Shown in pieces: positions 12,014 through 23,494 of a stretch of DNA of 64,000 nt (positions are counted from its first letter, which is position 1; each line of letters begins with the position of its first letter). The notes beneath the pieces were generated by a model, which searched no databases, was not told the DNA's origin, and saw only the letters and a list, made by a program, of their open reading frames with translations. Source of the DNA: Mytilus californianus (lineage: Eukaryota > Mollusca > Bivalvia > Mytilida > Mytilidae); assembly GCF_021869535.1 (NCBI RefSeq), contig NW_026262734.1:93501285-93565284 (forward strand), in the 5' to 3' direction. The translations under genes were made by a program, and so were the position numbers.

Positions 12014-12336
12014 TTAAGGAATGACTGTAATATTTTTTCTGTCTATGAAGAAATAACATCAAAAATGTGGTGCACACTGAATAACCCGCGTAGCGGCTAC
12101 GCGGGTCATTTTAAAGTGTGCACCACATTTTTTATGTTATTTCAAATAGACAGAAAAAAATATTACAGTCATTTCTTATAATTTAATCCTAATTCCATTT
12201 TAAACCGGAGTAAATCATGAAAAAACGTTGATGACGTCAAGGTCACATGACAAAATTATGTCTATGAGCTGATAAACAAAACAACGTCAGCCAATCGGAA
12301 GACGCATTACATCCAAAATTAAATTATATAGAAATA
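12014..12336 (+). mobile_element. FB2 foldback MITE, full copy
   Basis: Positions 12014-12179 form a long imperfect hairpin. TTAAGGAATGACTGTAATAT and ATGTGGTGCACACT on the left pair with their complements on the right around a GC-rich centre (CCCGCGTAGCGGCTACGCGG). A unique arm follows to about 12336 with 'GACGTCAAGGTCACATGACA' and 'CAACGTCAGCCAATCGGAAG'. The same order occurs at 22949-23239 on the other strand and, deleted, at 7189. Confidence 0.75.
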
Positions 12337-12533
12337 GACCAAATTTGGGTGACATCTATTAAAATGTTTGAAATAATTATGAAGTTGACAAGAAATGAGC
12401 TTGTTCAGATAATAAACAGTCAGCATACAGACAATGACAGACTTGTTGCCTCCTGAAATGTCTGCTTACAGTGCTTTCCTAGAATGATTTTTAATGTGAT
12501 CGTTTTCATGATGAATGCTGAGCAAACATAGGT

Positions 12534-12735
12534 TAAGCCGTTGGTTTTCTCATTTGAATTGTTTTACATTGTTATTTCGGGGCCTTTTACAGCTGACTAT
12601 TCGGTATGGGCTTTGCGCATTGTTGAAGGCCGTAAGGTGACCTATAGTTGTTTATTTCTGTGCCATTTTTGTCTTTTTTGGAGAGTTGTCTCATTGGCAA
12701 TCATATCACATCTTTTTTTTTATATGTATAATGAC
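12534..12735 (+). repeat. R1a interspersed repeat
   Basis: It contains 'GGGGCCTTTTACAGCTGACT', 'TTGAAGGCCGTAAGGTGACC' and 'GGAGAGTTGTCTCATTGGCA', then a T-rich tail. The open frame 12541-12750 is only this repeat read through. Confidence 0.75.
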
Positions 12736-12739
12736 AAGA

Positions 12740-13704
12740 TACATTTGTAAATGTTATGTTATCCACCCATCAACTAAGTAAAATATATAAATGCTCGTTG
12801 AACTTCTAAAACAACGATAAATCTGCTGATTCATATCGTATTATTCAATGCTGTCAGATGCTATGTGAAAAATAAAGAAATTTAACTTAATGTATGCTTC
12901 CATTATATTCGGCATTGATATTCAGTTATGTCCAAAGCAGAACTTATGAAACGCATGCAATAATTGATTTTCAATAGATGCATTTGAAAAATTTATTTTC
13001 AGCACTAGTTAAGGGACGTCTATGTTCATGATGTCATGTGATCATCTCTATATATAAGAATATTTCATTAGAGTTGATTTATGAAAGAGTGCTTTTAATC
13101 CTACTTGTTGCTATTTGTCTGCCATTACTGGCCATCACAATGATTCACGTAACATGTTGACGTCATAATACAAAATATCTGACGCCACAATGGAAAAGTG
13201 ATTGTTGTATGATGTCAATGGTTGAAGCGGGAGATACTCAGGTCAGCTGGGACAGAATTCCATAAAGCGATTAGGTGTATGGTAATTATATATGGGTACT
13301 ATGTTCAGGAGGATAAATTCTAATGTATATACGTAAAATACCTGTTCGGTTTTGGAATAACATCCTGGATCTGGATTTCCTTATCAACCACCATCATTGA
13401 TCATCATTGTTAACGCATCCAAGTCATAAACTGGAGCCTTTACATAGTCAGTTCCATCTGCCAATATCACATATTACAAATACTTATACACATACAGCTG
13501 ATAGATTAAACTCAGCACCATTGTATTTTGATGATTATACATATAGTATCAGCTCATTCAGATTTGAAAATGTTAGCAAAATATACACATTCATGGATCT
13601 TCAATCTGTCGATACCTGCACTGCACTAGGTCTTGTTTTTCTCTGACTGTTTATGACATTTTACACTAAATCCATTGGCTGTTGGATGTGTACTGATTGA
13701 TAAT
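12740..13704. other. Intergenic, no supported gene
   Basis: The 79-codon frame at 13407-13646 has no recognisable domain and no clear splice sites. Nothing else stands out. Confidence 0.35.
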
Positions 13705-14780
13705 TTAGGCTTAGATGCATGATTTTTGTCGAGCCTGCAACTTTTGTCGCAGAAATCTTGACAGGCGTTAGCTAACTTTTTAAAAGCTTCATATTGTAGA
13801 AGGTGGAAGACCTGGATGCTTCATACTTAGTATAAAGATGCCTCATGTTACGAAGTTTCTGTCAGTCACATGTCCAATGTCCTTGACCTCATTTTCATGG
13901 TTCAGTGACTACTTGAAAAAAAATTTAAGATTTTTTTAATGTTAAATTCTCTCTTATTATAAGTAATAGGATAACTATATTTAGTATGTGCGTACGTTGC
14001 AAGGTCCTCATGCCCGTCAGACAGTTTTCACTTGATCTCGACCTCATTTCATGGATCAGTGAACAAGGTTAAGTTTTGGTGGTCAAGTCCATATCTTAGA
14101 TACTATAAGCAATAGGTCTAGTATATTTGGTGTATGGAAGGACTGTAAGGTGTACATTTCCAACTGGCAGGTGTCATCTGACCTTGACCTCATTTTCATG
14201 GTTCAGTGGTTATAGTTAAGTTTTTGTGTTTTTGTCTGCTTTTCATATACTGTATATATGCAATAGGTCTACTATATTTGGTGTATGGAATGATTGTAAG
14301 GTGTACATGTCTAGCTGGTAGGTGTCATCTGACCTTGATCTCATTTTCATGGTTCAGTGGTCAAAGTTAAGTTTTTGAATTTTGGTATTTTTATCTAATA
14401 CTATATGCAATAAGTCAACTATATTTGGTGTATGGAAATATTTTATGATCTATATGTCAGTCTCTCAGATTTAATTTGACCTTGACTTCATTTTCACGGT
14501 TCATTGCTCAGTGTTAATTTTTTGTGTTTTGGTCTGTTTTTCTTAAACTTTAAGCAATATATCTGTTGTATGGAATAATTGTTAGCTGTACATGTCTGCC
14601 TGGCATGGTTCATCTGACCTTGACCTCATTTTCATGGTTCATTGGTCAATTTTTAATTTTCTGGGTTAATGTTAAGTTTATGTGACAGTTGTAATAAAGC
14701 TTTATATTTAGGACTATCAACATAATATCAATGATTAGTAACGAAGGCGAGACATTTCAGCGTGTGCACTCTTGTTTTAA
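13705..14780 (+). repeat. End-capped satellite element, about 150-bp monomers
   Basis: It opens with 'TTTTTGTCGAGCCTGCAACT' near 13723 and ends with 'AAGGCGAGACATTTCAGCG' near 14746. The core monomer carries 'TTGGTGTATGGAA' (about 14127, 14281, 14433, 14573) and 'CCTTGACCTCATTTTCATGG', with a period of roughly 140-154 bp. Caps resemble those at 1221-2085 but the monomer is unrelated to that one. Confidence 0.7.
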
Positions 14781-14784
14781 TAGG

Positions 14785-15335
14785 TTGTTAGTGGCTTTTA
14801 ACTGTCAGTTACTGCGAGTACTCTAAGATCTGTACTTAGTTTCCTTATGTTGTTGGAATATACAAGTACGGCCACTTCCACCCTGTGTTTTTGTTAGATG
14901 TATTTTTATTTGTATCTATCTGATGAGCTAAACCTTTTTCAACTGATTTTTATAGTTCGTTCTTATGTTGTACTGTTACACCACTGTTCCAGGTTAGGGG
15001 AGGGTTGGGATCTCGTTAACATGTTTAACCCAGCCACATTCTGTATGTATGTGCCTGTCCAAAGTCAGGAGCCTGTAATTCAGTGGTTGTCGCTTGTTGG
15101 TTTGTTACATATTTGTTTATCGTTCATTTTTTTTGTACATAAATTAGGCCTTTAGTTTACTCGTTTGAATTGTTTTAACATTTGTCATTTCGGGACCTTT
15201 CATAGCTGACTATGCGGTATGGGCTTTGCTCATTATTGAAGGCTGTACGGTGACCTATAGCTGTTAATTTCTGTGTCATCTCTTGTGGAGAGTTGTCTCA
15301 TTGGCAATCATACCACATCTTCTTTTTATACGCCC
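14785..15335 (+). repeat. R1a, long copy
   Basis: The longest + strand R1a starts near 'GTCAGTTACTGCGAGTACTC' and continues through 'GTACTGTTACACCACTGTTC' and 'CAGGAGCCTGTAATTCAGTG' to 'GGCAATCATACCACATCTTC'. It shows the complete order that the shorter copies keep only in part. Confidence 0.8.
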
Positions 15336-15830
15336 GTCAAAATTTTGACGGGACGTATTATGGTATACAAATGTCCGGCGTCCGTCTGTCCATCTTCCGG
15401 CGTAAGATTTCGTTCTTTCTTGCTGTGTGGAAAAAAAATCTCAAACAAGAAAAAATGTTCCAAAGTTTTTATAATCTATTGTTCATGAACAATGTAAAAT
15501 GCTTTTTTTAAAGGCAATTTATTTATCAAAGACAAACTATGAATCGTATAAAAGAGCTTTGATTTAGGGACGACATCAAAAGATCAATGTTAGATAGAAA
15601 AAAAACTTCATTCAAATATTTGGGGGTGGGGTAAAAAGTGCTGCAAGTTTTGTTTTTTTAACATCGATTTTACATATATCTGTATTGGTCAATCAACTTG
15701 ATTTTCCCCAAATTAAGTTAGGAGGGGGTTGGGGTCAGTGAAAAGACTATGTGAATTAAGTTTGTTTATCCTACATTGAACTTTTGGTGTCGTCCCTCAT
15801 TGTCCTGTGAATTTTTATCCATGACTTAAA
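15336..15830 (+). repeat. Repeat opening with a CCCGTCAAAATTTTGACGGG palindrome
   Basis: It begins right after the R1a tail with the 20-bp palindrome at about 15341-15360, followed by 'ACGTATTATGGTATAC' and 'CCGGCGTCCGTCTGTCCATC'. The right boundary is uncertain. The nested frames 15273-15511 are read-throughs of this repeat. Confidence 0.45.
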
Positions 15831-17310
15831 TCAGGCAAATGTTTTGCCTTTCTTGCACTGTTGAAAATAAGGACAGAGGGACATCAGATATAAATACTGT
15901 TAGTATTAAATCGCACTGATAGCAGTTACAAAATTTTAGATAAGTGAAAATAAGTTGAAATATGAAAGAAAACTTTCAAATAAGTATTACTCCTAAATAC
16001 ACATATAAAAGGGAGACCCACTATAAAAGCGCTTGCGACCTAACTCACTTCATGATGATGTCTTTAGTTGTTGCAATTGATAAATCTTTACTTATCAATC
16101 AGAGAGAGAGAGCTCTACTTATCAATATCAATAAAAAGATATTTTAACTGTTGAATGACTTATTCTTCAATTATTTAGTCTTAGAATTTATATCTTTAAT
16201 TTTCACCAATTGTCTAAATTTGATTTATTGAACCTTTTTGTCTGCTTACGCCTTACCTAACTAAAGATGATTGAGATATGTTTAGCCGTTTTTACATAAA
16301 ACATTTAAAACATTAAAAACATCTAGCTTGTAAGTTATTTCTTCAAAGACATATATAGCATCATTTTAAAGCAAACTTATTTGTCCAAGGCATAAATGAA
16401 TGATTGTACTGAAATGAATGAATATATATAGCCTATTGTTAGAAAGCTGGACCAATTTCTGTTTGCTGGTGTTTATATGTTTATAAAAACACAGCTGATA
16501 TTATGCCATATAATTTCATTACTAATAGTGATTAAAATGCGTAATCTACCGTTCGGTACCAATTTCGTCGTCAGTGCTAATGAAAATATTAAATTTCATG
16601 GTAACAAGGATGTCATATAACCTCTTAGATGGTATTTTTTAAGATATATGAACATAAAACTCATGAGATACGTTTTATGAGTGTTTGTTAAAAAATGTCA
16701 TTCAAGATTAATTAACAAAAATTATGGATTTTTTCCCTAATTTTTCAAAATAATTTCCCCTTCGTACATTGATTTATAATCTCGACGCGGTTTTGATCTC
16801 AGTATATTATAGCCCTTTTAAAGACCACTAGCTCAAGTATCGCAATTTATAACTCCCGTGAAGACGCAAATTAATTTTTATCAGAAACATGTCTCTGTTT
16901 TATTTAACAAGATTAGTAAATGCAACGACGTCTATTGGAAGGAGTTAAGAGTTATCGTTAATTATCTACTGTCCAATTTAAACAGATTGGGTTATCTCGC
17001 TTGGAAATATGACATATTCTTGCACATTTTACAAAAAATCGACAATCCCGCGTCACGCTTGACTGTAGGAACTCGTTTTGTGTCAAATAAATCAATTTTT
17101 GAAACGACAAACGAACGTAGTGATATTATGATCACCAAGATAGCAGTGAAACGATTGATTGTTGGTTGCTTAACGTCCAGTGGCAATGCTATTTCATGCA
17201 TACTCAGGACGAGCAATGAAATGAAAGATGATAATCAAAATACTGTTTGAATGAAATGTTAAGAACACATACGTCGTTGGTTCATGTCTGTCATGTTTGT
17301 TTTTCGTAAA
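15831..17310. other. AT-rich intergenic stretch with one unexplained open frame
   Basis: A 130-codon frame on + at 16858-17250 begins at GTG, not ATG, and has no recognisable motif. Its length is within what chance allows in 64 kb. A purine run 'AGAGAGAGAG' lies at about 16101. No other feature is seen. Confidence 0.3.
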
Positions 17311-17319
17311 TGTTTTGTC

Positions 17320-17500
17320 ACATTGTTTAAAAAATGTTCATCTCGGGCTATTTTGTAGTTGACTGTACGGTATGGGTTTTTCTTACTGTTGAAGGCCATA
17401 AGATGGCATTTAATTGTGTATATCCACTTCGTTTGAACTCTAGTGAAGATAGTGGTCTTACTGGCAATCATACCACATCCCCTTATTTTTATATTATTGT
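17320..17500 (+). repeat. R1a variant upstream of copy 1
   Basis: It reads 'GTTGACTGTACGGTATGGGT', 'GTTGAAGGCCATAAGATGGC' and 'GGCAATCATACCACATCCCC'. It ends about 30 bp before the first exon of copy 1. Confidence 0.7.
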
Positions 17501-17531
17501 ATTTGTGTATTGCAGAAGTATAAATATTGCA

Positions 17532-17603
17532 ATGGACAAGAAGAAAAGACAGATTTTCGGAAACGATGTTGTTCATCGTATACGATCATTCGTGTTTGGA
17601 AAG
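17532..17603 (+). CDS. Copy 1, exon 1
   Basis: Twenty-four codons from ATG to an AAG/GT donor. It shares RIRSFVFGK with copy 4 and RIRSFVFEK with copy 2 but has two extra codons near the start. The net charge is strongly positive and no signal peptide is seen. Confidence 0.5.
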
Positions 17604-18123
17604 GTAAAAATACAAATAATATGAATACAAATAATTGCGGGATATATATATGAGACACAAATGTTGAATAATAAAATTAAATGGTAAAGCGATATCATTT
17701 TATGATGGTTTCCTGTTTCACACATTTATTGGCAGGATGCTTATGTATTCGTAAAAGAAATAATATGATTCAAGGGAGATTTAAGGTATGTGTTGATAAG
17801 ACAACAATTAACAGACACAATAGCCAAGGACATCAAGAGGTAATCATACAGTTTTCAACAAGTGTATAATATACAATATCTTAGCAAATCCAATGACTCC
17901 AAAATAACACAAAAAAACAACAAAATAAAACCACAAAAAAAGTAAAATGATCACTAACGAGGCGAGGTTCATTAAATTCACTCAAAAATCCATGTTTCAC
18001 TGGGTTGATTTACAACGAATGTTGTACGTCATAGTAATTATTATTCTACATCTAAGCTCTAACACCACTATGCGTTTGAATAAATGTTTTCGTTTCACTG
18101 ACCATCATCATTCGTTCTTCCAG

Positions 18124-18379
18124 AGAAAAGGAACGAACACAAACAACAGCTGTGAAATCCCAAAAAGTACTATCAATCAACTGAGCTTAACAAACAACAT
18201 TCAGACTATACATCAAAATGAGAACAGTCAACAACGAGAGACACAAAATGAGAACAGTCAACAACGGAAGACACAAAATGAGAACAGTCAACAACGGAAG
18301 ACACAAAATGAGAACAGTCAACAACTGGAGAAAAATGAAGGAAAACAGCAGCACGAAGAACATGAACAAGAACAAAAAA
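18124..18379 (+). CDS. Copy 1, Gln/Asn-rich middle exon
   Basis: The exon is 256 bases, longer than the 163 of copy 2 because of the internal 30-base repeat. It starts RKGTNTNNSCEI, matching the KKGMDRNNNCDI start of copy 2, and ends in a His/Glu/Gln-rich run. Such composition suggests a disordered segment. Confidence 0.5.
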
Positions 18380-19394
18380 GTAATTAAAACTAAAATAACA
18401 AAAATATCAGACTTAAAGGAAAATTCAAAACGGAAAGTCCTTTATGGTGTAACACCACTACTTCAGGCCCGGACAGAAAGCACATAGCAGAAAGTAGTAC
18501 ATATTTAACACAAAATAGTTCCTACGCATGAGTGAAACTTTATAAATATGTAGAATATTTATGTATTTTTGGTATCAAATGAAAGATGAATGACTGGTGA
18601 TCATTGTAGAACACTTTTTGACTTTTAATTTTGGATATTTAAAAAAATGCATCAAATTTTAAAAAGAGGGTACATGTTGCCTGTTTGTCAGATCTGAAGT
18701 ACCTGGTTTGGTATATCCGAGGTTCCGGGAACCAGTTCTTTCTTATATGCCATTAAAGGTATGTTGATTTTTTTCAGTACAAGACACCATAAAGTGTAGC
18801 TTTGACATGCAATGAATGTCACTTTATTTGAACTTAAAATGAAAGAGCTGTGTCTGCTTAAAATTGGGGAATTTAACGTAGAATGCAATGGGGTCATGAA
18901 TTAGTGGTGTACTTTCTTATTAAATGGCAAAATGAAAAGCTCAAACACATCAAACGAATGCGCGTGGAAAACAACTGTCATATTCCTGACTTGGCTCTGA
19001 CAAATTTTGCTAAAAAAATGATAATTTATGTCAATATTTTTCAATATATAATATTTATGTATTTATTATACACTAGTATTGAAGACAAGAGTTGGACGAT
19101 CTGAAAATATTAAACAAAACACAAGAATTATCCTATATTATAACTTATAAATTCCTAATTCAATATCACGAGTTAAAAGACAAGTGAGATTATTCAGTTT
19201 TTATAGAGAGTAAAAATTTTTTACAAAATGAATACTAATGGACAAAATATGGAAAGTTAGTAGTAAAAAAATGGAGAATAATTGGGGGCTAAAATATAAA
19301 GAATAGAGAATGCAGATCCCTTCCATCCAGACCCTCATTAATATTTTGTTTTATATTTATGTAAATGTAAATGTCATCATTATATTTAAAAAAA

Positions 19395-19810
19395 AAAAAG
19401 AAGATGTGGTATGATTGCCAATGAGACAACTCTCCACAAGAGACCAAATGACACAGACATTAACAACTATAGGTCACCGTACAGCCTTCAACAATGAGCA
19501 ACGCCCATACCGCATAGTCAGCTATACAAGGCCCCAAAATGACAACGTAAAACAATTCAAACGAGAAAACTAACGGCCAAATTTATATAAAAAATGAACT
19601 AAAAACATATCAAATATGTAACACATCAACAAACGACAACCACTGAATTACAGGCTCCTGACTTGAGACAAGCACAAACATACATAATGTGGCGGGGTTT
19701 AACATGTTAGCGGAATCCCAGCCCTCCCCCTGACCTGGGACAGTGGTGTAACAGTACAACATAAGAACGAACTATAAAAATCAGTTGAAAAAGGCTTAAC
19801 TCATCAGATG
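19395..19810 (-). repeat. R1a, long copy in intron 2 of copy 1
   Basis: On the - strand this reads the same order as 14785-15335, from 'GGCAATCATACCACATCTTC' at the low end back to 'CTGATGAGTTAAGCC' near 19805. Confidence 0.8.
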
Positions 19811-20111
19811 GATACAACTATTGTTGTTTATGTTCGTACGTGTGACTTTATATATTGTTATCTATTTTTCAAAAAGCAAGAAGAAACAGCAAGATAATGA
19901 AATGAAAATCCCCTTTTCGTTATTTTTGAAATGCGCCAAAAAGAGTGTATCGACAAAGAAAGCGCGTCGTCAGCTGATGTGGCAATCATACTTATACTTT
20001 TGGGATTACCTGTTTGGCTCATGCGCAGCAAAGGCTCGAATGGCCGAGAACGAGGAACATGACTATAATTATTACGACTTTGACAGTGATTTTGAAGAGG
20101 AATTTTTCTAG

Positions 20112-20270
20112 CTTGCGCGTGTGTGTATGTGGGTATGTGTGTAGTGTGTGTTGGTGTGTATGTATGTGTGTTCGGTTGGTGTTAAATTCGTGTTTATTTT
20201 AGTTTTTATATGTATATATGGGTGTGTGCATGGTTTTTTTTGTTGCTTGAAATAAAAAAATTAAATACAG
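20112..20270 (+). other. TG-rich 3' untranslated region of copy 1
   Basis: Runs of GTGTGTATGTG follow the stop codon, and AATAAA occurs near 20250 as a possible polyadenylation signal. The - strand copies 2, 4 and 5 have matching CA-rich stretches next to their stops, so this is part of the duplicated unit. Confidence 0.5.
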
Positions 20271-20868
20271 AAATAGGTTTGTGATTTTTACAGACCGTGA
20301 CAATCCGAATGAATCGTTTTTTTTCAGTGAACATCAATAGCACATTATCAGGACAATTTCGTTTTGCGAATGTGCACTACTTTTGCAATAAAATATCGTT
20401 GTAATACACATTGCGAGATATGTTTAGTGGAAATAAAGCAACATAATGGTCGTTTAATTGTCGTTTTGATACTATGTAAAGAAATCCACCAGCACAAACT
20501 TAATTCCAACCAGCACCGATCAGGACCAAATCACAAGCACAGAACAACCTTACCGAAGTCAGACCGATCTATTAATCTATCAGTATTGTTGTATTCTCGC
20601 CCTGAATAGGAATGAGATATTTGCCACTAGACTGCAAGCATACATCATTCAATCTATCAATGTTGTATATTCTTAAACATCTTTAAAATGTATTTTAAAA
20701 GACAATGAAATGCTTAATTTACTTTGTCAAATCAGTTTCATTCATTTTACACATTTAAATTCGATCTTATCAGACCTCTTTTCAGTCGTCTCTAAGAACT
20801 TCTTGAGTTTCAATAACTCTTAAGACTAGCTACGATTCTTTTAAGATCAGTTTGTCTCCGTTACCAAT
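20271..20868. other. Intergenic, no supported gene
   Basis: An open frame at 20364-20609 has no recognisable motif. Otherwise the stretch is plain AT-rich sequence. Confidence 0.35.
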
Positions 20869-21190
20869 TAAGCTAGGTTCACACTGCCGATCAGATCAAC
20901 TCAAAATTTCCACGACCTAGCGTAACCAAATTTGTGATCGGGCCTGATTACGAATTCTACCCGACCACTATCCGACTTTACACGAATTTAACTCGACCAT
21001 TCACGACTCCTTAATGAATCCATCACGACTCCAACCAGACCACTAATTTAATACATATTCGATTATTCCGACCAATTCACGATCTCTAGACGATCTATAC
21101 TCAACTGGCTAGACACAGTCAACTATACTCGATCCCAGCCCGATCTCGACCAGACCAGATCGACCTGATCGTATAGGGGTCGTAGGGATA
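20869..21190. repeat. Degenerate 'CGATC/CGACC' word cluster
   Basis: It opens 'TTAAGCTAGGTTCACACTGC' and then repeats short words (CCGACCACT, ACGACTCC, CGATCT, GACCAGACC) at irregular spacing to about 21175. The cause could be a decayed MITE with subterminal repeats. No inverted end was confirmed. Confidence 0.4.
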
Positions 21191-21244
21191 GTCAGGAATT
21201 GGGCGGGTATGTACAATTTCAGTATAAGAAAACGTCTGAATGTG

Positions 21245-21490
21245 TTAACTAATTATGCCCCGCCGCTGCGGAGGGGTCATTAAGTGTTACCTTGTCCGTC
21301 ATTGCGTACGTCCGAACAATTTTTTTTCCGTTCTCTAAGTAAATGTATTTTTGCCTTAACCAAATGTTATGAACCGTATACACAATAGTTATTACCATAA
21401 AACACAGATCAAGTGCGAATTTGGGTGGCGTCACTTTTACCATTCTTAAGTAATGACCCTTTATAACGTTATATGCAAGCGGGGGAATTG
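21245..21490. repeat. Possible short interspersed repeat
   Basis: It starts 'TTATGCCCCGCCGCTGCGG' and ends near 'TATATGCAAGCGGGGGAATT', with compositional breaks on both sides. The open frame inside (21249-21443) is not supported as a gene. Assignment as a repeat rests on memory of similar bivalve wording. Confidence 0.35.
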
Positions 21491-21579
21491 TCTGTTTCTC
21501 ATTGATACATTCTCCATTTATTTGGTAAGATTTAGAAGTTCACGGAAGGTATGAGTAAAATCATACATTTAAGATATCT

Positions 21580-21835
21580 ACACTGAAATAAAGCAGTTGG
21601 ATGTGTGGGCAATGTGGTTAGAGCTCCAGAGCGACAGGTTAATAGCTGTGACGCAGCTTGAAGCGAGCGAAGCAGACGAACAAGAAGGCGTAGACAGCAA
21701 CGGGAGCCGAGAAATCTAGGTGAGGAAGTAGCTGACAGGGCGACAACTGTATGGGCAGAATAAGAGTCTTGCAGGAGATCAACAAAGAAGATACCAATGG
21801 TTATAAATAAATCTTCAGAGTGGACGCTGATCTGT
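21580..21835 (+). other. GC-richer purine-rich patch, origin unknown
   Basis: The composition shifts towards G and A relative to both flanks ('GAAGCGAGCGAAGCAGACGA'). One + frame stays open for about 40 codons before a stop. It could be an old exon or retroelement scrap. Confidence 0.3.
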
Positions 21836-22289
21836 TATGGGAGTTTTCACTACTATTTTCTTGAAAATGACACCACCAAATGAGATTTGTCACCGGATTT
21901 GTACTTATATTAGATAGCAATATACATATATTTTACCATCCGCTTTTCCTTGCTTTCTTACAAATTAAGCTTACTGTGTGTGTCATATATATGTGCATAG
22001 GTATGTAATCAGTATTTTCCATAGATTTGATATCCAGTAGTTGAATGGTTAAAGATAATTTCTTTTTGGTGTATCCATGGCAAAAACCTGCATGTATTTG
22101 CTAAAACATATTGCAAAAAGGCGGTAAAGATGTCACATATTTCTTCAAAATCTGGTAAAAGTTAGAATTTCAATCCCTTGGAGTGATACTTTTTCTGAAA
22201 CTGTTTACATATATCTATCGAGAGATCAAAGATAAATCATTTGTCGTTCGTCTTAATTTTTGTAAAATTGCGTCAAAAAGTTCGTGTGA

Positions 22290-22490
22290 AAAAAAGTGTT
22301 TGTAAACATTTGGCCCCACTGCCTTTTTGTGTCTGTCCCAATTCAGGAGCATCTGGCCTTTGTTAGTATTGTGTGTGTTTTTAATTTTAGTTCATTTATG
22401 TTTTGGAGTTTAGTATGACGTCCTTTTTCAATGAACTAGTACACGTTTTTATTCAGGGGCCAGCTGAAACCCGCCTCCGCGTTTTATAGA
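22290..22490 (+). repeat. R3 interspersed repeat
   Basis: It contains 'GGCCTTTGTTAGTATTG', 'GGAGTTTAGTATGACGTCC' and 'GGGGCCAGCTGAAACCCGCC'. The opposite-strand copy is at 29130-29370 and a fragment at 54075-54160. Confidence 0.6.
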
Positions 22491-22491
22491 C

Positions 22492-22690
22492 CTTGTTAAT
22501 ATAATTTCTCATTGTAAACTTTATACCAAAATGTATGATGATTATATCGACTTTTCCTTCCCTTTGGTAAATTTTCATTTCCTTGATGGTGATGTTCCGT
22601 TGGATCCGTATTTCTCAGTCAATTCGATTTGCCTGTGTTTGCAGTGACATCTGGGATTTAAACAGGCGTAACAAAACAAATTGGTGATTT
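22492..22690 (+). pseudogene. Reverse transcriptase remnant ('VNFHFLDGDVP' region)
   Basis: One frame reads KMYDDYIDFSFPLVNFHFLDGDVP and then decays. It corresponds to the KIYDKRDDF...VNFPFL segment downstream of the YIDD box in the RTs at 31239 and 36241, but belongs to a different subfamily (DGDVP rather than SSNIP). Only about 65 codons remain. It abuts R3. Confidence 0.6.
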
Positions 22691-22948
22691 TGTTTTAATG
22701 AACTTTAACACAAATATATAAATGCAGTGTGGAATACTTATTCCACCTGAAGGAATTTAATAAAAAGTGGTATTTCACATAAAGCATTTTATGGTTATAT
22801 TGTTTATAAAGCTAACACGTTTAGGAAATGTTTGTCAGCTCTTTCTTTCTTGGCTAAATAGACTCATTGTTAAAGGCAAGTATAGTATAATTGTTGTTCA
22901 ATCACTACGTCTGGTATTTTTAGGGAATGAGTTTGCTAAGTTATAACT

Positions 22949-23239
22949 AAATAATTTAGTTTTGGACACGTCTTCTGATTGGCTGAAATATTTTTGTCGA
23001 TCAGCTCAGAGACATGATTTTGTCATGTGACCGTGACGTCATCAACGTTTTTTTCATGATTTTTTCCTTAAAAATGGAATTTAAAATAAATTGTAAGGAA
23101 TACTGTAATATTTTTTTCTGTATATTCGAAATAGCCTAAAAAATATGGTGCACACTTTTAAAAAACCTACGCAGGTTATTCAGTGTGCACCACATTTTTT
23201 AGGTTATTTCTCCATAAAAATATTAGTTATTCCTTAAAA
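22949..23239 (-). mobile_element. FB2 foldback MITE, - strand copy
   Basis: The hairpin lies at 23090-23239 around 'CCTACGCAGGTTATTC' and the unique arm at 22949-23060 has 'TGACCGTGACGTCATCAACG'. It is diverged from the 12 kb copy mainly in the hairpin centre. Confidence 0.7.
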
Positions 23240-23494
23240 CAAGACTAAACTGTAGCTTGGCATTTATTCATTGCAATTGCGTACAGTTTTATTCTCAGTA
23301 TTATACATTTTCTTTTCTTTCTGTAATATTTATGACAGTGTATGTTATGCAAAGTCCTCTTTGAAGTAGTCTCCCATATAAGTGTGTACAACGGAATCAT
23401 TTCATATCTACAGCTTTAAAGAACTTTGAACGAGCTTTCAAAAACCTCGAACACTATTTGATACGGTATACAACTATTTGTTAGTGGTTGGTTC

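Larger units (their letters stand above)
17532..20111 (+). pseudogene. Orphan three-exon family, copy 1 (probably broken)
   Basis: I do not recognise this family. Exon 1 (17532-17603) encodes 24 residues, basic, ending RIRSFVFGK at an AAG/GTAAAA donor. The middle exon (18124-18379) follows a TTCTTCCAG acceptor, runs in phase 0, ends in phase 1 at a GTAATT donor, and holds four in-frame copies of a 30-base unit encoding NENSQQRKTQ-like residues (18218-18327). The last exon, to the stop at 20111, keeps the family core: IPFSLFLKCAKK, SYLYFWDYLF, then an acidic tail ending DFEEEFF. Its acceptor is decayed: where copies 2 and 5 have a TTTTTAG acceptor this one reads TTTTCAAAAAG, and using that AG puts the exon out of phase. 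An R1a copy (19395-19810, - strand) sits in intron 2. It may still be transcribed using another acceptor, but from sequence it looks damaged. Confidence 0.5.

Noticed and set aside
16858-17250. A 130-codon + frame, among the longer ones outside repeats.
   Set aside because: It starts at GTG, shows no motif or splice sites, and this length is expected by chance about once in this much sequence. Kept only as a note.
17681-17869. A possible extra exon of copy 1 between GGCAG (17734) and AAG/GTATGT (17786).
   Set aside because: It does not fit the phase of exon 1 (stops in phase 0) and has no counterpart in copy 2, so it is not annotated.
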